NCBI GenBank assembly: GCA_963710715.1
Contig: CAVQBL010000014.1
Location: 186,001-250,000, forward strand
Reading direction: 5' to 3'
Source: CAVQBL01 sp963710715
GTDB taxonomy: Bacteria > Pseudomonadota > Gammaproteobacteria > DSM-16500
Length of the DNA: 64,000 bases
Every line of letters begins with the position of its first letter. Position 1 is the stretch's first letter. Both the position numbers and the translations under genes were made by a program. Under the pieces are notes generated by a model. It searched no databases, was not told where the DNA came from, and saw only the letters and a program-made list of their open reading frames with translations. Positions 34,322 to 42,630 of this stretch are shown piece after piece.

Positions 34322-35314
34322 TCACCCTTTTAGCAACCAACCCGCCGCATCTTTTGCAAAATAAGTAATAATAAAATCCGCACCTGCTCGGCGTATAGCC
34401 GTTAAAACTTCCAAAGCAGTTTGCCGCTCATTTATCCAGCCTTTTTCAGCTGCAGCTTTAATCATGGCATATTCACCGCTAGTATGATAAGCACCCAGAG
34501 GCAACTCAGGATATGTTTGCTTGATGCGCGCAATCACATCTAAATAAGTGTGTGCCGGCTTAACCATCAGCATATCCGCACCTTCAGCGATATCAAGCGC
34601 ACACTCACGTACAGCTTCATTGCTATTTGCAAAAGTCATTTGATGTGTTCGTCTATCGCCAAATGTGGGCGCACCTTCAGCCGCTTCACGGAAAGGTCCA
34701 TACATGGCTGAACAGTATTTAACGGAATAACTCAAAATGGGAGTATTGTGATATCCAGCAGCATCCAGTCCTGTACGTATTGCTTGCACCATACCATCCA
34801 TCATGCCACTTGGGGCAATGATATCAGCACCCGCTTGTGCGTGGCTCACTGCTTGTTTGGCTAAGAGCTCAAGTGTTTTGTCATTATCAACCCAATCTTT
34901 AACTACAACACCGCAGTGACCATGATCCGTGTATTCACAAAAACAAACATCTGACATGACCAAAAGTTCTGGAGCAATTTTTTTTATGACAGGAATCGCT
35001 GTCTGTATAATGCCATTTTCTGAATAAGAATCTTTACCTAATGCATCTTTTTGCGCAGGAATACCGAATAAAAGAACACTCTTTATCCCTAAGCGTGAAA
35101 GGGATTGCACTTCTTCATCCAATTTATCAACACTGATTTGAAAGTGCCCCGGCATAGAAGCGATAGGTTTTTTAATTCCTGAGCCGTGTCGAATAAATAA
35201 AGGCAGCACTAAATTATCCACATCAAGGCGTGTTTCTCTAATTAAGTTTCTTATATTTTCATTATGTCTTAAACGTCTTAAACGTGTTTTAGGAAAATGA
35301 CCAAGATGACGCAT
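34322..35314 (-). CDS. hemB: Delta-aminolevulinic acid dehydratase (porphobilinogen synthase)
   Basis: HemB condenses two 5-aminolevulinate molecules to porphobilinogen in haem synthesis. It shows the metal-site segment DVCFCEYTDHGHCG, the Schiff-base region SYSVKYCSAMYGPFREAA and MLMVKPAHTYLDVI with the second lysine. The length is 330, as expected. The ATG at 35314 is chosen because GGGAG lies 5 nt upstream; the longer ORF from 35380 overlaps the permease gene. Only one base separates it from the upstream permease stop, so translational coupling is likely. Confidence 0.94.
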   Translation of the reverse strand: MRHLGHFPKTRLRRLRHNENIRNLIRETRLDVDNLVLPLFIRHGSGIKKPIASMPGHFQISVDKLDEEVQSLSRLGIKSVLLFGIPAQKDALGKDSYSENGIIQTAIPVIKKIAPELLVMSDVCFCEYTDHGHCGVVVKDWVDNDKTLELLAKQAVSHAQAGADIIAPSGMMDGMVQAIRTGLDAAGYHNTPILSYSVKYCSAMYGPFREAAEGAPTFGDRRTHQMTFANSNEAVRECALDIAEGADMLMVKPAHTYLDVIARIKQTYPELPLGAYHTSGEYAMIKAAAEKGWINERQTALEVLTAIRRAGADFIITYFAKDAAGWLLKG

Positions 35315-35315
35315 T

Positions 35316-36908
35316 TTATCTCCCATGCTCTGCAGAAACCTCGCGTAAATCGCTACAGCACACTTGTGAATTCGTTGCACTTGATTTTAATGCTAGATAA
35401 AAAATCGCAACTGTTATTATTCCTATCACAATAAAATCAACACCAAACTGAACTGTATTCATTCCATCACCAAATGATCCCAAGTACGAGACTATAGATA
35501 ATGAAGCAAAATAAGGAATAATCCACCATGATTTACGCCACTGACTTAGCCAAATATTATTTTTTTCTTGATAACAGTGAATGGAGAAAAATATCAATCC
35601 AATGATTAATACTATCATCATGCGACTAACCGTATGCCACCCTGTCCAGAAAATGAGTAAATTACAAATATAAAAAGCTAATAAGGCAATTGCACTTGCA
35701 TAAGGCAATAAAAACGGTCGGTGCTTATCTTTCTGTGTTTTACGCAAAGCAACCAGAGCAATAGGTCCTATGATGTAAGAAATAATAAAACAGGAAATAA
35801 TAAAAGTAGCCATTTTTTGCCAACCTGGGAATGGCAAAAATAATAAGAGGCCAACGAAAAAATTTAATACGATACTACGTAGCGGCACGCCTTTCTTAGT
35901 TAATTTGTTCAAGCCTTCAGGTAAAAAGCCAATTTTACTTAAACTATAAGTTACGCGCGCAGTTGAAGCAGTAAAAACAAAACCTGTACCAAAAGGCGAA
36001 ATCAGTGCATCCGCATAAATGACGATAACAAACCAACTCAAACCTAATGCAACCATAATTCCTGAGAAAGGCCCGCTGTCACCAACATAATGCAATTTAC
36101 TCCACCCCTCAGCAAAAGCAGAAGGCGTGACTGCGCCGATAAATGCGCTTTGTAAAAGTGCATACAAAAAAGTACAAAAAATCATAGATCCGATGAGTGC
36201 AAGTGGAATGCTGCGCTGTGGATTTTTAGTTTCACCCGCTAACTGCAATATGGTATTAGAACCAATAAAAGAATAAATCACGCCACCCAATGGTAATGCT
36301 GCAACAATTCCATGCCAACCGTAAGGGGTAAACCCGCCACTTTCTGGTGAATGAAAATTACTGATTTGAAAATTCGCTGTGAGCAATATAACAACTGTTG
36401 CAATGGGCACGATCAATTTGATAGCGGTAATAATGCTGTTTGAACGACTAAAAAATCGAGCGCCATAATAATTAAGTGCGCACATGATAAACATGACGAA
36501 AGCAGCAACCACCATGCCCACATAGGTTAAAACATGCGTACCCTCTACTTTGGTAACCAGACCAGGGATATAGTTTGCTGCATATTGTATCAATCCCATT
36601 GTCTCAACAGGGGCAATAGCAACGCTAGATATCCATACCATCCAACCTATTATGAAACTGACAAGTGGACCATGACTATATTGAGCAAATTGAATCATGC
36701 CACCCGCAACAGGGAATGCGCTTCCTAATTCAGCAAAAGTAAGTGCAATAATGATCATGAGCACGCCGCCCAGGATCCAAGATACAACAGCAGCAGGCCC
36801 AGCAATTTGTGCAGCAAAAAGTGGCCCAAACAACCACCCTGTCCCAATGACACTGCTAATACCGGCAAGTAACAAACCAAACGAGCCAATAGTGCGTTGT
36901 AATTTCAT
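35316..36908 (-). CDS. APC-superfamily amino acid permease (aspartate:proton symporter-like)
   Basis: A 530-residue protein with about 12-14 helices. The first helix has the APC motif (GLLLAGISSVIGTGWLFGP), and TM6 reads GGVIYSFIGSNTILQLAGET with KNPQRSIP after it. It resembles YveA/aspartate symporter-like transporters of the APC family. AGGAAA lies before the ATG. It is the first gene of a two-gene unit with hemB. Substrate specificity is not certain; an acidic amino acid is only a guess from family resemblance. Confidence 0.82.
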   Translation of the reverse strand: MKLQRTIGSFGLLLAGISSVIGTGWLFGPLFAAQIAGPAAVVSWILGGVLMIIIALTFAELGSAFPVAGGMIQFAQYSHGPLVSFIIGWMVWISSVAIAPVETMGLIQYAANYIPGLVTKVEGTHVLTYVGMVVAAFVMFIMCALNYYGARFFSRSNSIITAIKLIVPIATVVILLTANFQISNFHSPESGGFTPYGWHGIVAALPLGGVIYSFIGSNTILQLAGETKNPQRSIPLALIGSMIFCTFLYALLQSAFIGAVTPSAFAEGWSKLHYVGDSGPFSGIMVALGLSWFVIVIYADALISPFGTGFVFTASTARVTYSLSKIGFLPEGLNKLTKKGVPLRSIVLNFFVGLLLFLPFPGWQKMATFIISCFIISYIIGPIALVALRKTQKDKHRPFLLPYASAIALLAFYICNLLIFWTGWHTVSRMMIVLIIGLIFFSIHCYQEKNNIWLSQWRKSWWIIPYFASLSIVSYLGSFGDGMNTVQFGVDFIVIGIITVAIFYLALKSSATNSQVCCSDLREVSAEHGR

Positions 36909-37065
36909 GATTTTTCCTAATTCTGGTTTTTTCTTATTTGATGAGTTATAGCGAGGCTAATCATCGAGAATGGCCTGTATCGAATGTAAACAAATTTATC
37001 AAATTAAACAAGATAGTGTCAATGTTTTTATACCTTATATATACCTTGTCGATCAACTAACACTA

Positions 37066-37542
37066 CTATAACGGAGCAGGTTTCTTTTTCTTCACATACA
37101 ACGTTCTAACCGCAGATGCAATTACATTACCATCATCATCAATAACGTCAACTGGCCGCTCAAAAACATATTTTTCATTTTTATCCGCTTGTTCACGAAT
37201 AAATGCAATTTCCTCTGGTGTAAAACTAAACGTTGCATGCAATGTGCCACGTCCAGGCTTCTTAAATTCGATACGTGCTGCAATATCCCAAACAATATAA
37301 CCCTTGCCTAAATTGCGAAGTAACATAAACATATAAAAAGGATCTGTTAATGAAAAAATAGATCCTCCAAAATGGGTTCCAACATAATTTTTATTATACC
37401 AATGCAATTTCATTGCAACTTGTATGCAGCGATAATCAGGAGAAATTTTTTTTACTTTAATTCCCATGCCTAAAAAAGGCGCCCAACAATTGATGGCAAT
37501 TCTAACAATATTAGCTGGTAATTTTTGCAAAAGTGGATGCAT
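37066..37542 (-). CDS. DUF4442 hotdog-fold thioesterase-like protein
   Basis: A 158-residue protein with the DUF4442 pattern: NCWAPFLGMGIKV, then NYVGTHFGGSIFSLTDPFYM (the hotdog helix), and a C-terminal RTLYVKKKK strand. Members look like acyl-CoA thioesterases, but the activity of most is untested. GGAG lies 12 nt before the ATG. It starts 28 nt after the MarR gene on the same strand, so the two may share a transcript, with MarR controlling it. Confidence 0.78.
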   Translation of the reverse strand: MHPLLQKLPANIVRIAINCWAPFLGMGIKVKKISPDYRCIQVAMKLHWYNKNYVGTHFGGSIFSLTDPFYMFMLLRNLGKGYIVWDIAARIEFKKPGRGTLHATFSFTPEEIAFIREQADKNEKYVFERPVDVIDDDGNVIASAVRTLYVKKKKPAPL

Positions 37543-37570
37543 AGAAGTATTTTTCTCCGTTCGTCTATAC

Positions 37571-38035
37571 TCAAGACAAGGAAGCCTGAGTAATTTTTTG
37601 GAAGATATTCAACAAACTCTTTTGCTCATCCGGTGTAAGCACATCCAGCATTTTACGAATACTTGCATACAAATGTGCGATTTGAATTTGATAAATCCGT
37701 CTACCCTCTGATGTTAAGCTACCATGCACAATGCGCCTGTCTTCTTCGCTACGCACACGTTTTACTAACTTTCCTTTAACCAGTTTATCAACAATCACAG
37801 TAACACTGCTTAATGAAAGTGACGCGTGTTTAGCAATGTCTCGCATAATACAAGGTTCACGATCACCAATAATATTTAAAACGGTGAGCTCTTGCATGCT
37901 CAAACCACCTAGAGACTCTAATAATTCAGCGCCTGATTTATCTTGTACTTTTCTTAAAAGTAAAAGATATTGAGCAAGCTGTTGTACATGCTCTTCATTT
38001 TGATTACTTTTGATTGGTTTTTTGTTCATGCTCAT
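37571..38035 (-). CDS. MarR-family transcriptional regulator
   Basis: A 154-residue winged-helix regulator. The HTH lies in MRDIAKHASLSLSSVTVIVDKLV and the wing in KRVRSEEDRRIVHGSLTSEG, with dimerisation helices at both ends. It probably represses itself and nearby genes until a small ligand binds. The start lacks a good Shine-Dalgarno sequence; ATG at 38029 is an alternative. Neighbouring genes are the hotdog protein (downstream) and the phospholipase-like gene (upstream). Confidence 0.88.
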   Translation of the reverse strand: MSMNKKPIKSNQNEEHVQQLAQYLLLLRKVQDKSGAELLESLGGLSMQELTVLNIIGDREPCIMRDIAKHASLSLSSVTVIVDKLVKGKLVKRVRSEEDRRIVHGSLTSEGRRIYQIQIAHLYASIRKMLDVLTPDEQKSLLNIFQKITQASLS

Positions 38036-38044
38036 AAAAATATT

Positions 38045-39220
38045 TTATCTGTCAAAATTATTTGCTGGTTTGTGATGCTCAAGTTCAAAAAGAGTCATCC
38101 AAGGATTCCATTTACTTATCCATTCATAACTCGCCAAAGAATCAAGAGATTCTCGACGTTGTAGTGTTTTATCTTGTTCATTCCAATAAAACAGCGCTGG
38201 ATGATTCGCTTTGTCTTCTCCTTCCGTACTTTTTCTTTCGCTGATTAATTTATCTAGATTTGGCATCAGTACAGAAACTCTATCCTTTACAGGCAAATAA
38301 CCTCTTTCAAACGCATTAAAAACCTCATCCGCTGAAGCTTGCATCGCTTCCTGTAAAATCTCTACGTTCCTCTTATTGCGTGTTTGATTACTTGGAACAA
38401 AGTAATAACCATCACCATAGGCTTGCCACACCTCGTGGCGTCCATTCGATACCCATAAACCTTTTGAGTTATCTTCCTTATGCATATAACTCGCTAATAC
38501 AGAACCCAAAAGAGATGGCTTAACATTATTAGATAAAGCTAGGCGCGGCGTACGCATATGACCTGCCGCAAAAAGATCTGATAAAAAATGGCAAGCAAAT
38601 GCATTCAGTGCATAGGCTCTCGCAAGTTCTTTGCGTGGATTGTTGGCATATATTGCATGAGCAGCTGTTTCAAGTGCTATTAGATGTCCTGTTGAATACG
38701 CTAGCCAAGCTTCTTTACCATAATGATCAAAGTTCCTTGCCATTAATTGCGCATAGCGAGTACCCATAATTTGACTCCAAGCATCATTATGGTCTTTTGC
38801 CATACGCGCAAAAACATCTTCAGGATTTTCCCCTTTCTCTAAACCTGTTTTTATCTGCATATTCTCATCTTCTACAACCGCGAGAATCTGCTCTACTTCA
38901 GACTTTTTACTTTTTAATGCTAACGAGTCATAAGCCTCTAAAAAACGCTGCCTTCTTTCATCTCTGCTCTCGCCTAAAGAAATCGGCCTCTCAGGGACAC
39001 CATAAAAATCGCCCGCTAATGTGACTATCTCACCATACGTTAACAGTAAATTGTCATTGAGCTTAAGCTTGGTTCCTGCAGCCCCTATACCTTTTAAATT
39101 AACCTGGTCGCCGCAAGTCTTGTGTTCTGATGATTCGAAACCTAACATGGATGGAGGGTTTTGAGCTTGTAGAGCACTGCAAAAGAATAAAATAAAGATA
39201 ATAGTAAGTTGTCTTAACAT
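38045..39220 (-). CDS. Secreted phospholipase C-like protein (Legionella PlcA/PlcC type)
   Basis: A signal peptide (ending ALQA) precedes a 370-residue domain. The segments LLLTYGEIVTLAGDFYGVP, GHLIALETAAHAIYANN and CHFLSDLFAAGHMRTPR match the zinc-dependent phosphatidylcholine phospholipase C group known from Pseudomonas fluorescens and Legionella; the conserved Asp and His residues in them are likely zinc ligands. In Legionella such enzymes are secreted by the type II or IVB systems and act on host membranes. AGGATG precedes the ATG. It is upstream of the MarR gene by 9 nt. The family call is by recalled motifs, and the activity is inferred. Confidence 0.6.
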   Translation of the reverse strand: MLRQLTIIFILFFCSALQAQNPPSMLGFESSEHKTCGDQVNLKGIGAAGTKLKLNDNLLLTYGEIVTLAGDFYGVPERPISLGESRDERRQRFLEAYDSLALKSKKSEVEQILAVVEDENMQIKTGLEKGENPEDVFARMAKDHNDAWSQIMGTRYAQLMARNFDHYGKEAWLAYSTGHLIALETAAHAIYANNPRKELARAYALNAFACHFLSDLFAAGHMRTPRLALSNNVKPSLLGSVLASYMHKEDNSKGLWVSNGRHEVWQAYGDGYYFVPSNQTRNKRNVEILQEAMQASADEVFNAFERGYLPVKDRVSVLMPNLDKLISERKSTEGEDKANHPALFYWNEQDKTLQRRESLDSLASYEWISKWNPWMTLFELEHHKPANNFDR

Positions 39221-39602
39221 TGATTCATCCTGTTAATTATTCTTAGAAATCCCTAGAGAATTAGTACTATATATTATATGCGAATCAAAGTCTAAATAAT
39301 CACACAAAGCCCTTGCTATTTTCTGTTTAAACTGTGATCATATACGTACCATAGTGTTTAAATGGTAATAAATCATTCCCAATGAATCATATAATTTATA
39401 ATAATCAATATGTTAATTAATTTTTATCATTGATTACTTGATGTTTTACTAGAGCTCTATTAAGGCTACGTTGGCGATGATGTAATGGGAGGCGGCTAAA
39501 AGCTGCCCATAGCGCCAGCTTGCCTAGGCTTTTTGTTTCCTGCAAAAAATGCAATAACAATCCTACGTGGCTTGCATTGATATTTTTTTGAGGAAACACT
39601 TA
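39221..39602. other. Intergenic region and long AT-rich leader of rhlE
   Basis: The divergent phospholipase-like and helicase genes are separated by 382 bp. The left half is very AT-rich, with several TATAAT-like boxes (for example near 39386). The right half (39417-39599) is less AT-rich and holds a 60-codon minus-strand frame without a good start. No gene is called. A cold-shock-type leader for the helicase would be plausible but is not shown. Confidence 0.5.
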
Positions 39603-41276
39603 ATGACTTCTGCACAACTAAATTTACATCCACAAATCACGACTTTTGCACAATTAGATTTACATCCACAAATTTTTAAAGCAATTAGCGCTTGTGGATA
39701 TACCCAACCAACACCTATTCAAGCACGTTCCATTATCGATATTTTAAATGGGATGGATGTAGTTGCATCCGCGCAAACAGGAACAGGAAAAACCGCGGCC
39801 TTTGTGCTACCTGCTTTACATCGTCTTAGCACAACAAAAGCAACACAAAAACCAAGAATTTTAATTTTGACACCCACACGTGAACTTGCAACGCAAATTA
39901 CTAAAGCCGCTGAGAAGTATGGAAAATTTCTACGCTTTAACATTGTCAGCCTTGTCGGTGGAATGCCTTATCATCAGCAACTGCGAAAATTATCTCGCCC
40001 AGTTGATATTATCGTTGCAACACCTGGCCGTTTAATGGATCACATGAGAAGTCGCCGTCTGGACTTATCAGCAATTGAAATGTTAATTCTTGATGAAGCC
40101 GATCGAATGTTGGATATGGGATTTATTGATGATGTTGAATTCATTGCCAATTCAACACCAAAAAGTCGACAAACATTATTATTCAGTGCTACTGTCGATA
40201 GCAAATTAGCGACCGTTGTGCGCCATTTATTAAAAAATCCAACTCGCATTGATCTTTCCTCTGAAAAATTGTCTCCAGCAAAAATTAAACAAGAATTATA
40301 TATTGCAGATAATATCCAGCATAAAAATCGTTTATTGCAGCATTTACTCGATAATGAAAATATGTTTAAAGCTATTATTTTTTCAGCAACAAAAATCAAT
40401 GCAGATAAATTAGCTAAGCAATTAAGTGACCAAGGTTTCCCTGCAGCTGCACTGCATGGTGATTTAAAACAAAGCGCTCGCAATCGAACTGTTGAGCAAT
40501 TGCGTAGTGGTAAAATTCAATTTTTAGTTGCAACAGATGTCGCTGCACGTGGCATTGATATTAATGACATCACACATGTGATTAATTTTGATTTACCCAA
40601 ATTTTCTGAAGATTATGTGCATCGAATTGGTCGCACAGGCCGTGCTGGTAAATCAGGTATCGCAATTTCATTAGCGATGCCAGGTGATGCAAAACACGTA
40701 CAGAGAATTGAACGTTTCACAAAACAAAAATTTGTACCTCTTACTATTCCCGGTTTAGAACCAAAAACAAAAAATCTTAGCAGCGGAAACGATAATCCTA
40801 ATGACTCTTCTAAACGTCATAAGAATAAAAGTTATGGCAAAAAATCTAACAAGAATTTTAGGTCCGACAAAAAGTCCAGTGATGATTTTAGATCTGGGAA
40901 GAAAACCAGGAGATTTAGATCAGATAGAAAATCGGATGATAATTTCAAACCTGACAGAAAAGCGGGGAGTAGCTTTAGATCAGACAGAAAATCTGATGAT
41001 AATTTCAAATCTGACAAAAAAGCGGGTAGCAATTTAGATCAGACAGAAAATCTGATGATAATTTCAGATCTGACAAAAAAGCGGGTAGCGGCTTTAGATC
41101 AGACAGAAAACCGGATGATAATTTCAAATCTGGCAGAAAAACTGGCGGTGGCTTTAGATCAGACAGAAAACCAGATGATAATTTCAAACCTGACAGAAAA
41201 GCTGGTGGTGCTTTTAGAGCAGACAGAAAATCTGATGATAATTTCAGGTCTGACAGAAAAGCCAGTGGTAATTTAG
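39603..41276 (+). CDS. rhlE: DEAD-box RNA helicase RhlE with repetitive C-terminal tail (frame disturbed)
   Basis: All helicase motifs are present: the Q motif (TPIQ), AQTGTGKT, PTRELA, TPGR, DEAD, SAT, the motif IV-V region TDVAARGID and HRIGRTGRAG. The ATG at 39603 follows GAGGAAA. It unwinds RNA in ribosome assembly or mRNA decay. After residue ~415 comes a Lys/Arg/Asp/Ser tail built from ~20-residue repeats. One T missing at 41033-41035 moves the frame into LDQTENLMII-type repeats, which stop at 41276. A second T missing at 41272-41274 shifts it again. With both restored, the basic tail runs to 41541 and ends KFFAKDKKQQS. The core is sound; the tail frame is doubtful. Confidence 0.88.
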   Translation: MTSAQLNLHPQITTFAQLDLHPQIFKAISACGYTQPTPIQARSIIDILNGMDVVASAQTGTGKTAAFVLPALHRLSTTKATQKPRILILTPTRELATQITKAAEKYGKFLRFNIVSLVGGMPYHQQLRKLSRPVDIIVATPGRLMDHMRSRRLDLSAIEMLILDEADRMLDMGFIDDVEFIANSTPKSRQTLLFSATVDSKLATVVRHLLKNPTRIDLSSEKLSPAKIKQELYIADNIQHKNRLLQHLLDNENMFKAIIFSATKINADKLAKQLSDQGFPAAALHGDLKQSARNRTVEQLRSGKIQFLVATDVAARGIDINDITHVINFDLPKFSEDYVHRIGRTGRAGKSGIAISLAMPGDAKHVQRIERFTKQKFVPLTIPGLEPKTKNLSSGNDNPNDSSKRHKNKSYGKKSNKNFRSDKKSSDDFRSGKKTRRFRSDRKSDDNFKPDRKAGSSFRSDRKSDDNFKSDKKAGSNLDQTENLMIISDLTKKRVAALDQTENRMIISNLAEKLAVALDQTENQMIISNLTEKLVVLLEQTENLMIISGLTEKPVVI

Positions 41277-41515
41277 AGCAGACAAAAAATTCAGTGATGA
41301 TTTCAGATCGGACAGAAAAGCGAGCAGGAATGTTAGATCAGATAGAAAATCTGATGATAATTCTAGATTTGACAGAAAAGCGAGTGGGAATTTTAAAGCA
41401 GATAAAAAATCCAGTGGTGATTTTAAATCCGACAGAAAATCCGGTGACAATTTTAGGTCTGGTAAAAAATCAGGTGGTACTTTTAAGTCGGGTAATAAGT
41501 CACGGAAGTTTTTTG
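40857..41515. repeat. 60-nt tandem repeat array in the 3' end of rhlE, about 11 units
   Basis: In the intended frame each unit encodes FRSDRKSDDNFKSDRKAGGS with variation, itself two 10-residue halves. The array stays open in more than one frame and on the minus strand, which explains several spurious ORFs there. It is prone to slippage. Confidence 0.88.
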
Positions 41516-41566
41516 CGAAGGATAAGAAGCAACAATCCTAAATTCAGCAGTTTTGTAGGGTGGCGG

Positions 41567-41612
41567 AGCGTGCCCACCATCTTGGAAATGGTGGGCACGC
41601 TGCGGCTTTTTA
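41567..41612 (+). terminator. Strong intrinsic terminator after rhlE
   Basis: AGCGTGCCCACCAT (41567-41580) pairs perfectly with ATGGTGGGCACGCT (41588-41601), 7-nt loop, followed by GCGGCTTTTTAAT. Confidence 0.8.
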
Positions 41613-41628
41613 ATATCTCCTTTGAGTT

Positions 41629-42090
41629 TCAGTTTTTCTGTGGAATTTCTATTTTACGGCGATATAATAAACTTGGCTCGTGAGGAACAAGCCTAATAAA
41701 ATCTCGAATATTAAATGTTAAAATTTTATCAACTTTAGCTTTTTTTGCTACTCTTACAGTGATTGCATCATAAACTATACCACCAAAAAGTCCTAACGCC
41801 GTCATGTCCTTAAGCACCTTTAAATGATCTTGGCTAGATAAAACGATAATTTCCGCTAATTCTTCTACGTTTTCTCGAAGTAAATAATGGGCAGTATCTG
41901 GTGAAATCCTAGGACTCAAGAGGTAATCGGGTTAAAACTGCAAAGCATTCCGCTATAGATATTGACCCGAAACCACAAGAGAATGTTTTTTTGCTTTGAC
42001 ATTTTGCAACGAAGTTAGAGCAACATGATGCTTTGTATGCGATGCTACAAAACTTGCAATTAATACCGAGGTATCAAATAATAAGCGCAT
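41629..42090 (-). pseudogene. vapC: PIN-domain toxin (VapC), two frameshifts
   Basis: The start MRLLFDTSVLIASFVASHTKH contains the first PIN Asp. The frame breaks after VVSGQ (one base missing near 41960) and again after RLP (one base extra near 41930). The rest, SPRISPDTAHYLLRENVEEL to VYDAITVRVAKKAKVDKILT with the later acidic residues and FNIRDF, is intact to 41629. With the two changes reversed it reads as a ~150-residue PIN ribonuclease. The ATG at 42090 lies just after the vapB stop. It is either inactive or mis-sequenced. Confidence 0.8.
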
Positions 42091-42094
42091 TTCT

Positions 42095-42349
42095 TCATTG
42101 ATCCTCTAAGTTTTTTAATCGCTGATCACGTTCTTGCTGAATAGCAGATTCAATATCATCTACGGCTTGACCAACATAAACCGCTATACCGCCTTTTATT
42201 TTAATTTGTGGCGTATGATCAGCCATTTTCAATACAATATTGTGATCACCTTCTTCAATATGCAATATAGAACCTGTTTTTAAACCCAAATGTTCTCTTA
42301 CAACCTTAGGTATCACTATTCTGCCAAATCTATCTACTTGCGTTTCCAT
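42095..42349 (-). CDS. vapB: AbrB/MazE-type antitoxin (VapB)
   Basis: 84 residues from the ATG at 42349, preceded by GAGGGGG. The N-terminus METQVDRFGRIVIPKVVREH is a swapped-hairpin AbrB domain (DRFGRIVIPK-R). The C-terminal tail (YVGQAVDDIESAIQQERDQR) would block the PIN toxin. It is paired with the downstream vapC. It may autoregulate through the inverted repeat at 42384-42405. Confidence 0.88.
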   Translation of the reverse strand: METQVDRFGRIVIPKVVREHLGLKTGSILHIEEGDHNIVLKMADHTPQIKIKGGIAVYVGQAVDDIESAIQQERDQRLKNLEDQ

Positions 42350-42383
42350 AAATCCCCCTCTTATATTGCCATTAAGAATACCA

Positions 42384-42405
42384 ATTGGCAATTATCAATG
42401 CCAAT
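42384..42405. promoter_or_regulatory. Candidate VapB operator
   Basis: ATTGGCA and TGCCAAT form an inverted repeat with an 8-nt spacer, 35 nt upstream of the vapB ATG, overlapping AT-rich promoter-like sequence. Inferred from position and symmetry. Confidence 0.45.
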
Positions 42406-42630
42406 ATAATACACTTATTATATCTGCTCGTATCAATACTGCATCAATATATTGACAAAATACAAGGTTGTTTTGTCATAAACTTGATAAAAAAGAAAGG
42501 TTTGTCGGTTTTTCTTAAGCTTTCCTTAATAAAGCCATAAGGTTTCGTTAATCCTCCGCATTGTAAATTTATCAACAAGATCCGTTAGGGAATACATAAA
42601 TGCACATCCTAACTAATGGAGAGAGCGGTT

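Noticed and set aside
39417..39599. A 60-codon minus-strand ORF upstream of rhlE (ends VKHQVINDKN)
   Set aside because: It has some protein-like character, but only a GTG start inside the rhlE ribosome-binding region and no recognisable family; left within the intergenic note.
40832..41450. Minus-strand ORFs with FLSDLKLSSDF repeats
   Set aside because: They are the reverse reading of the 60-nt rhlE repeat array, not separate genes.
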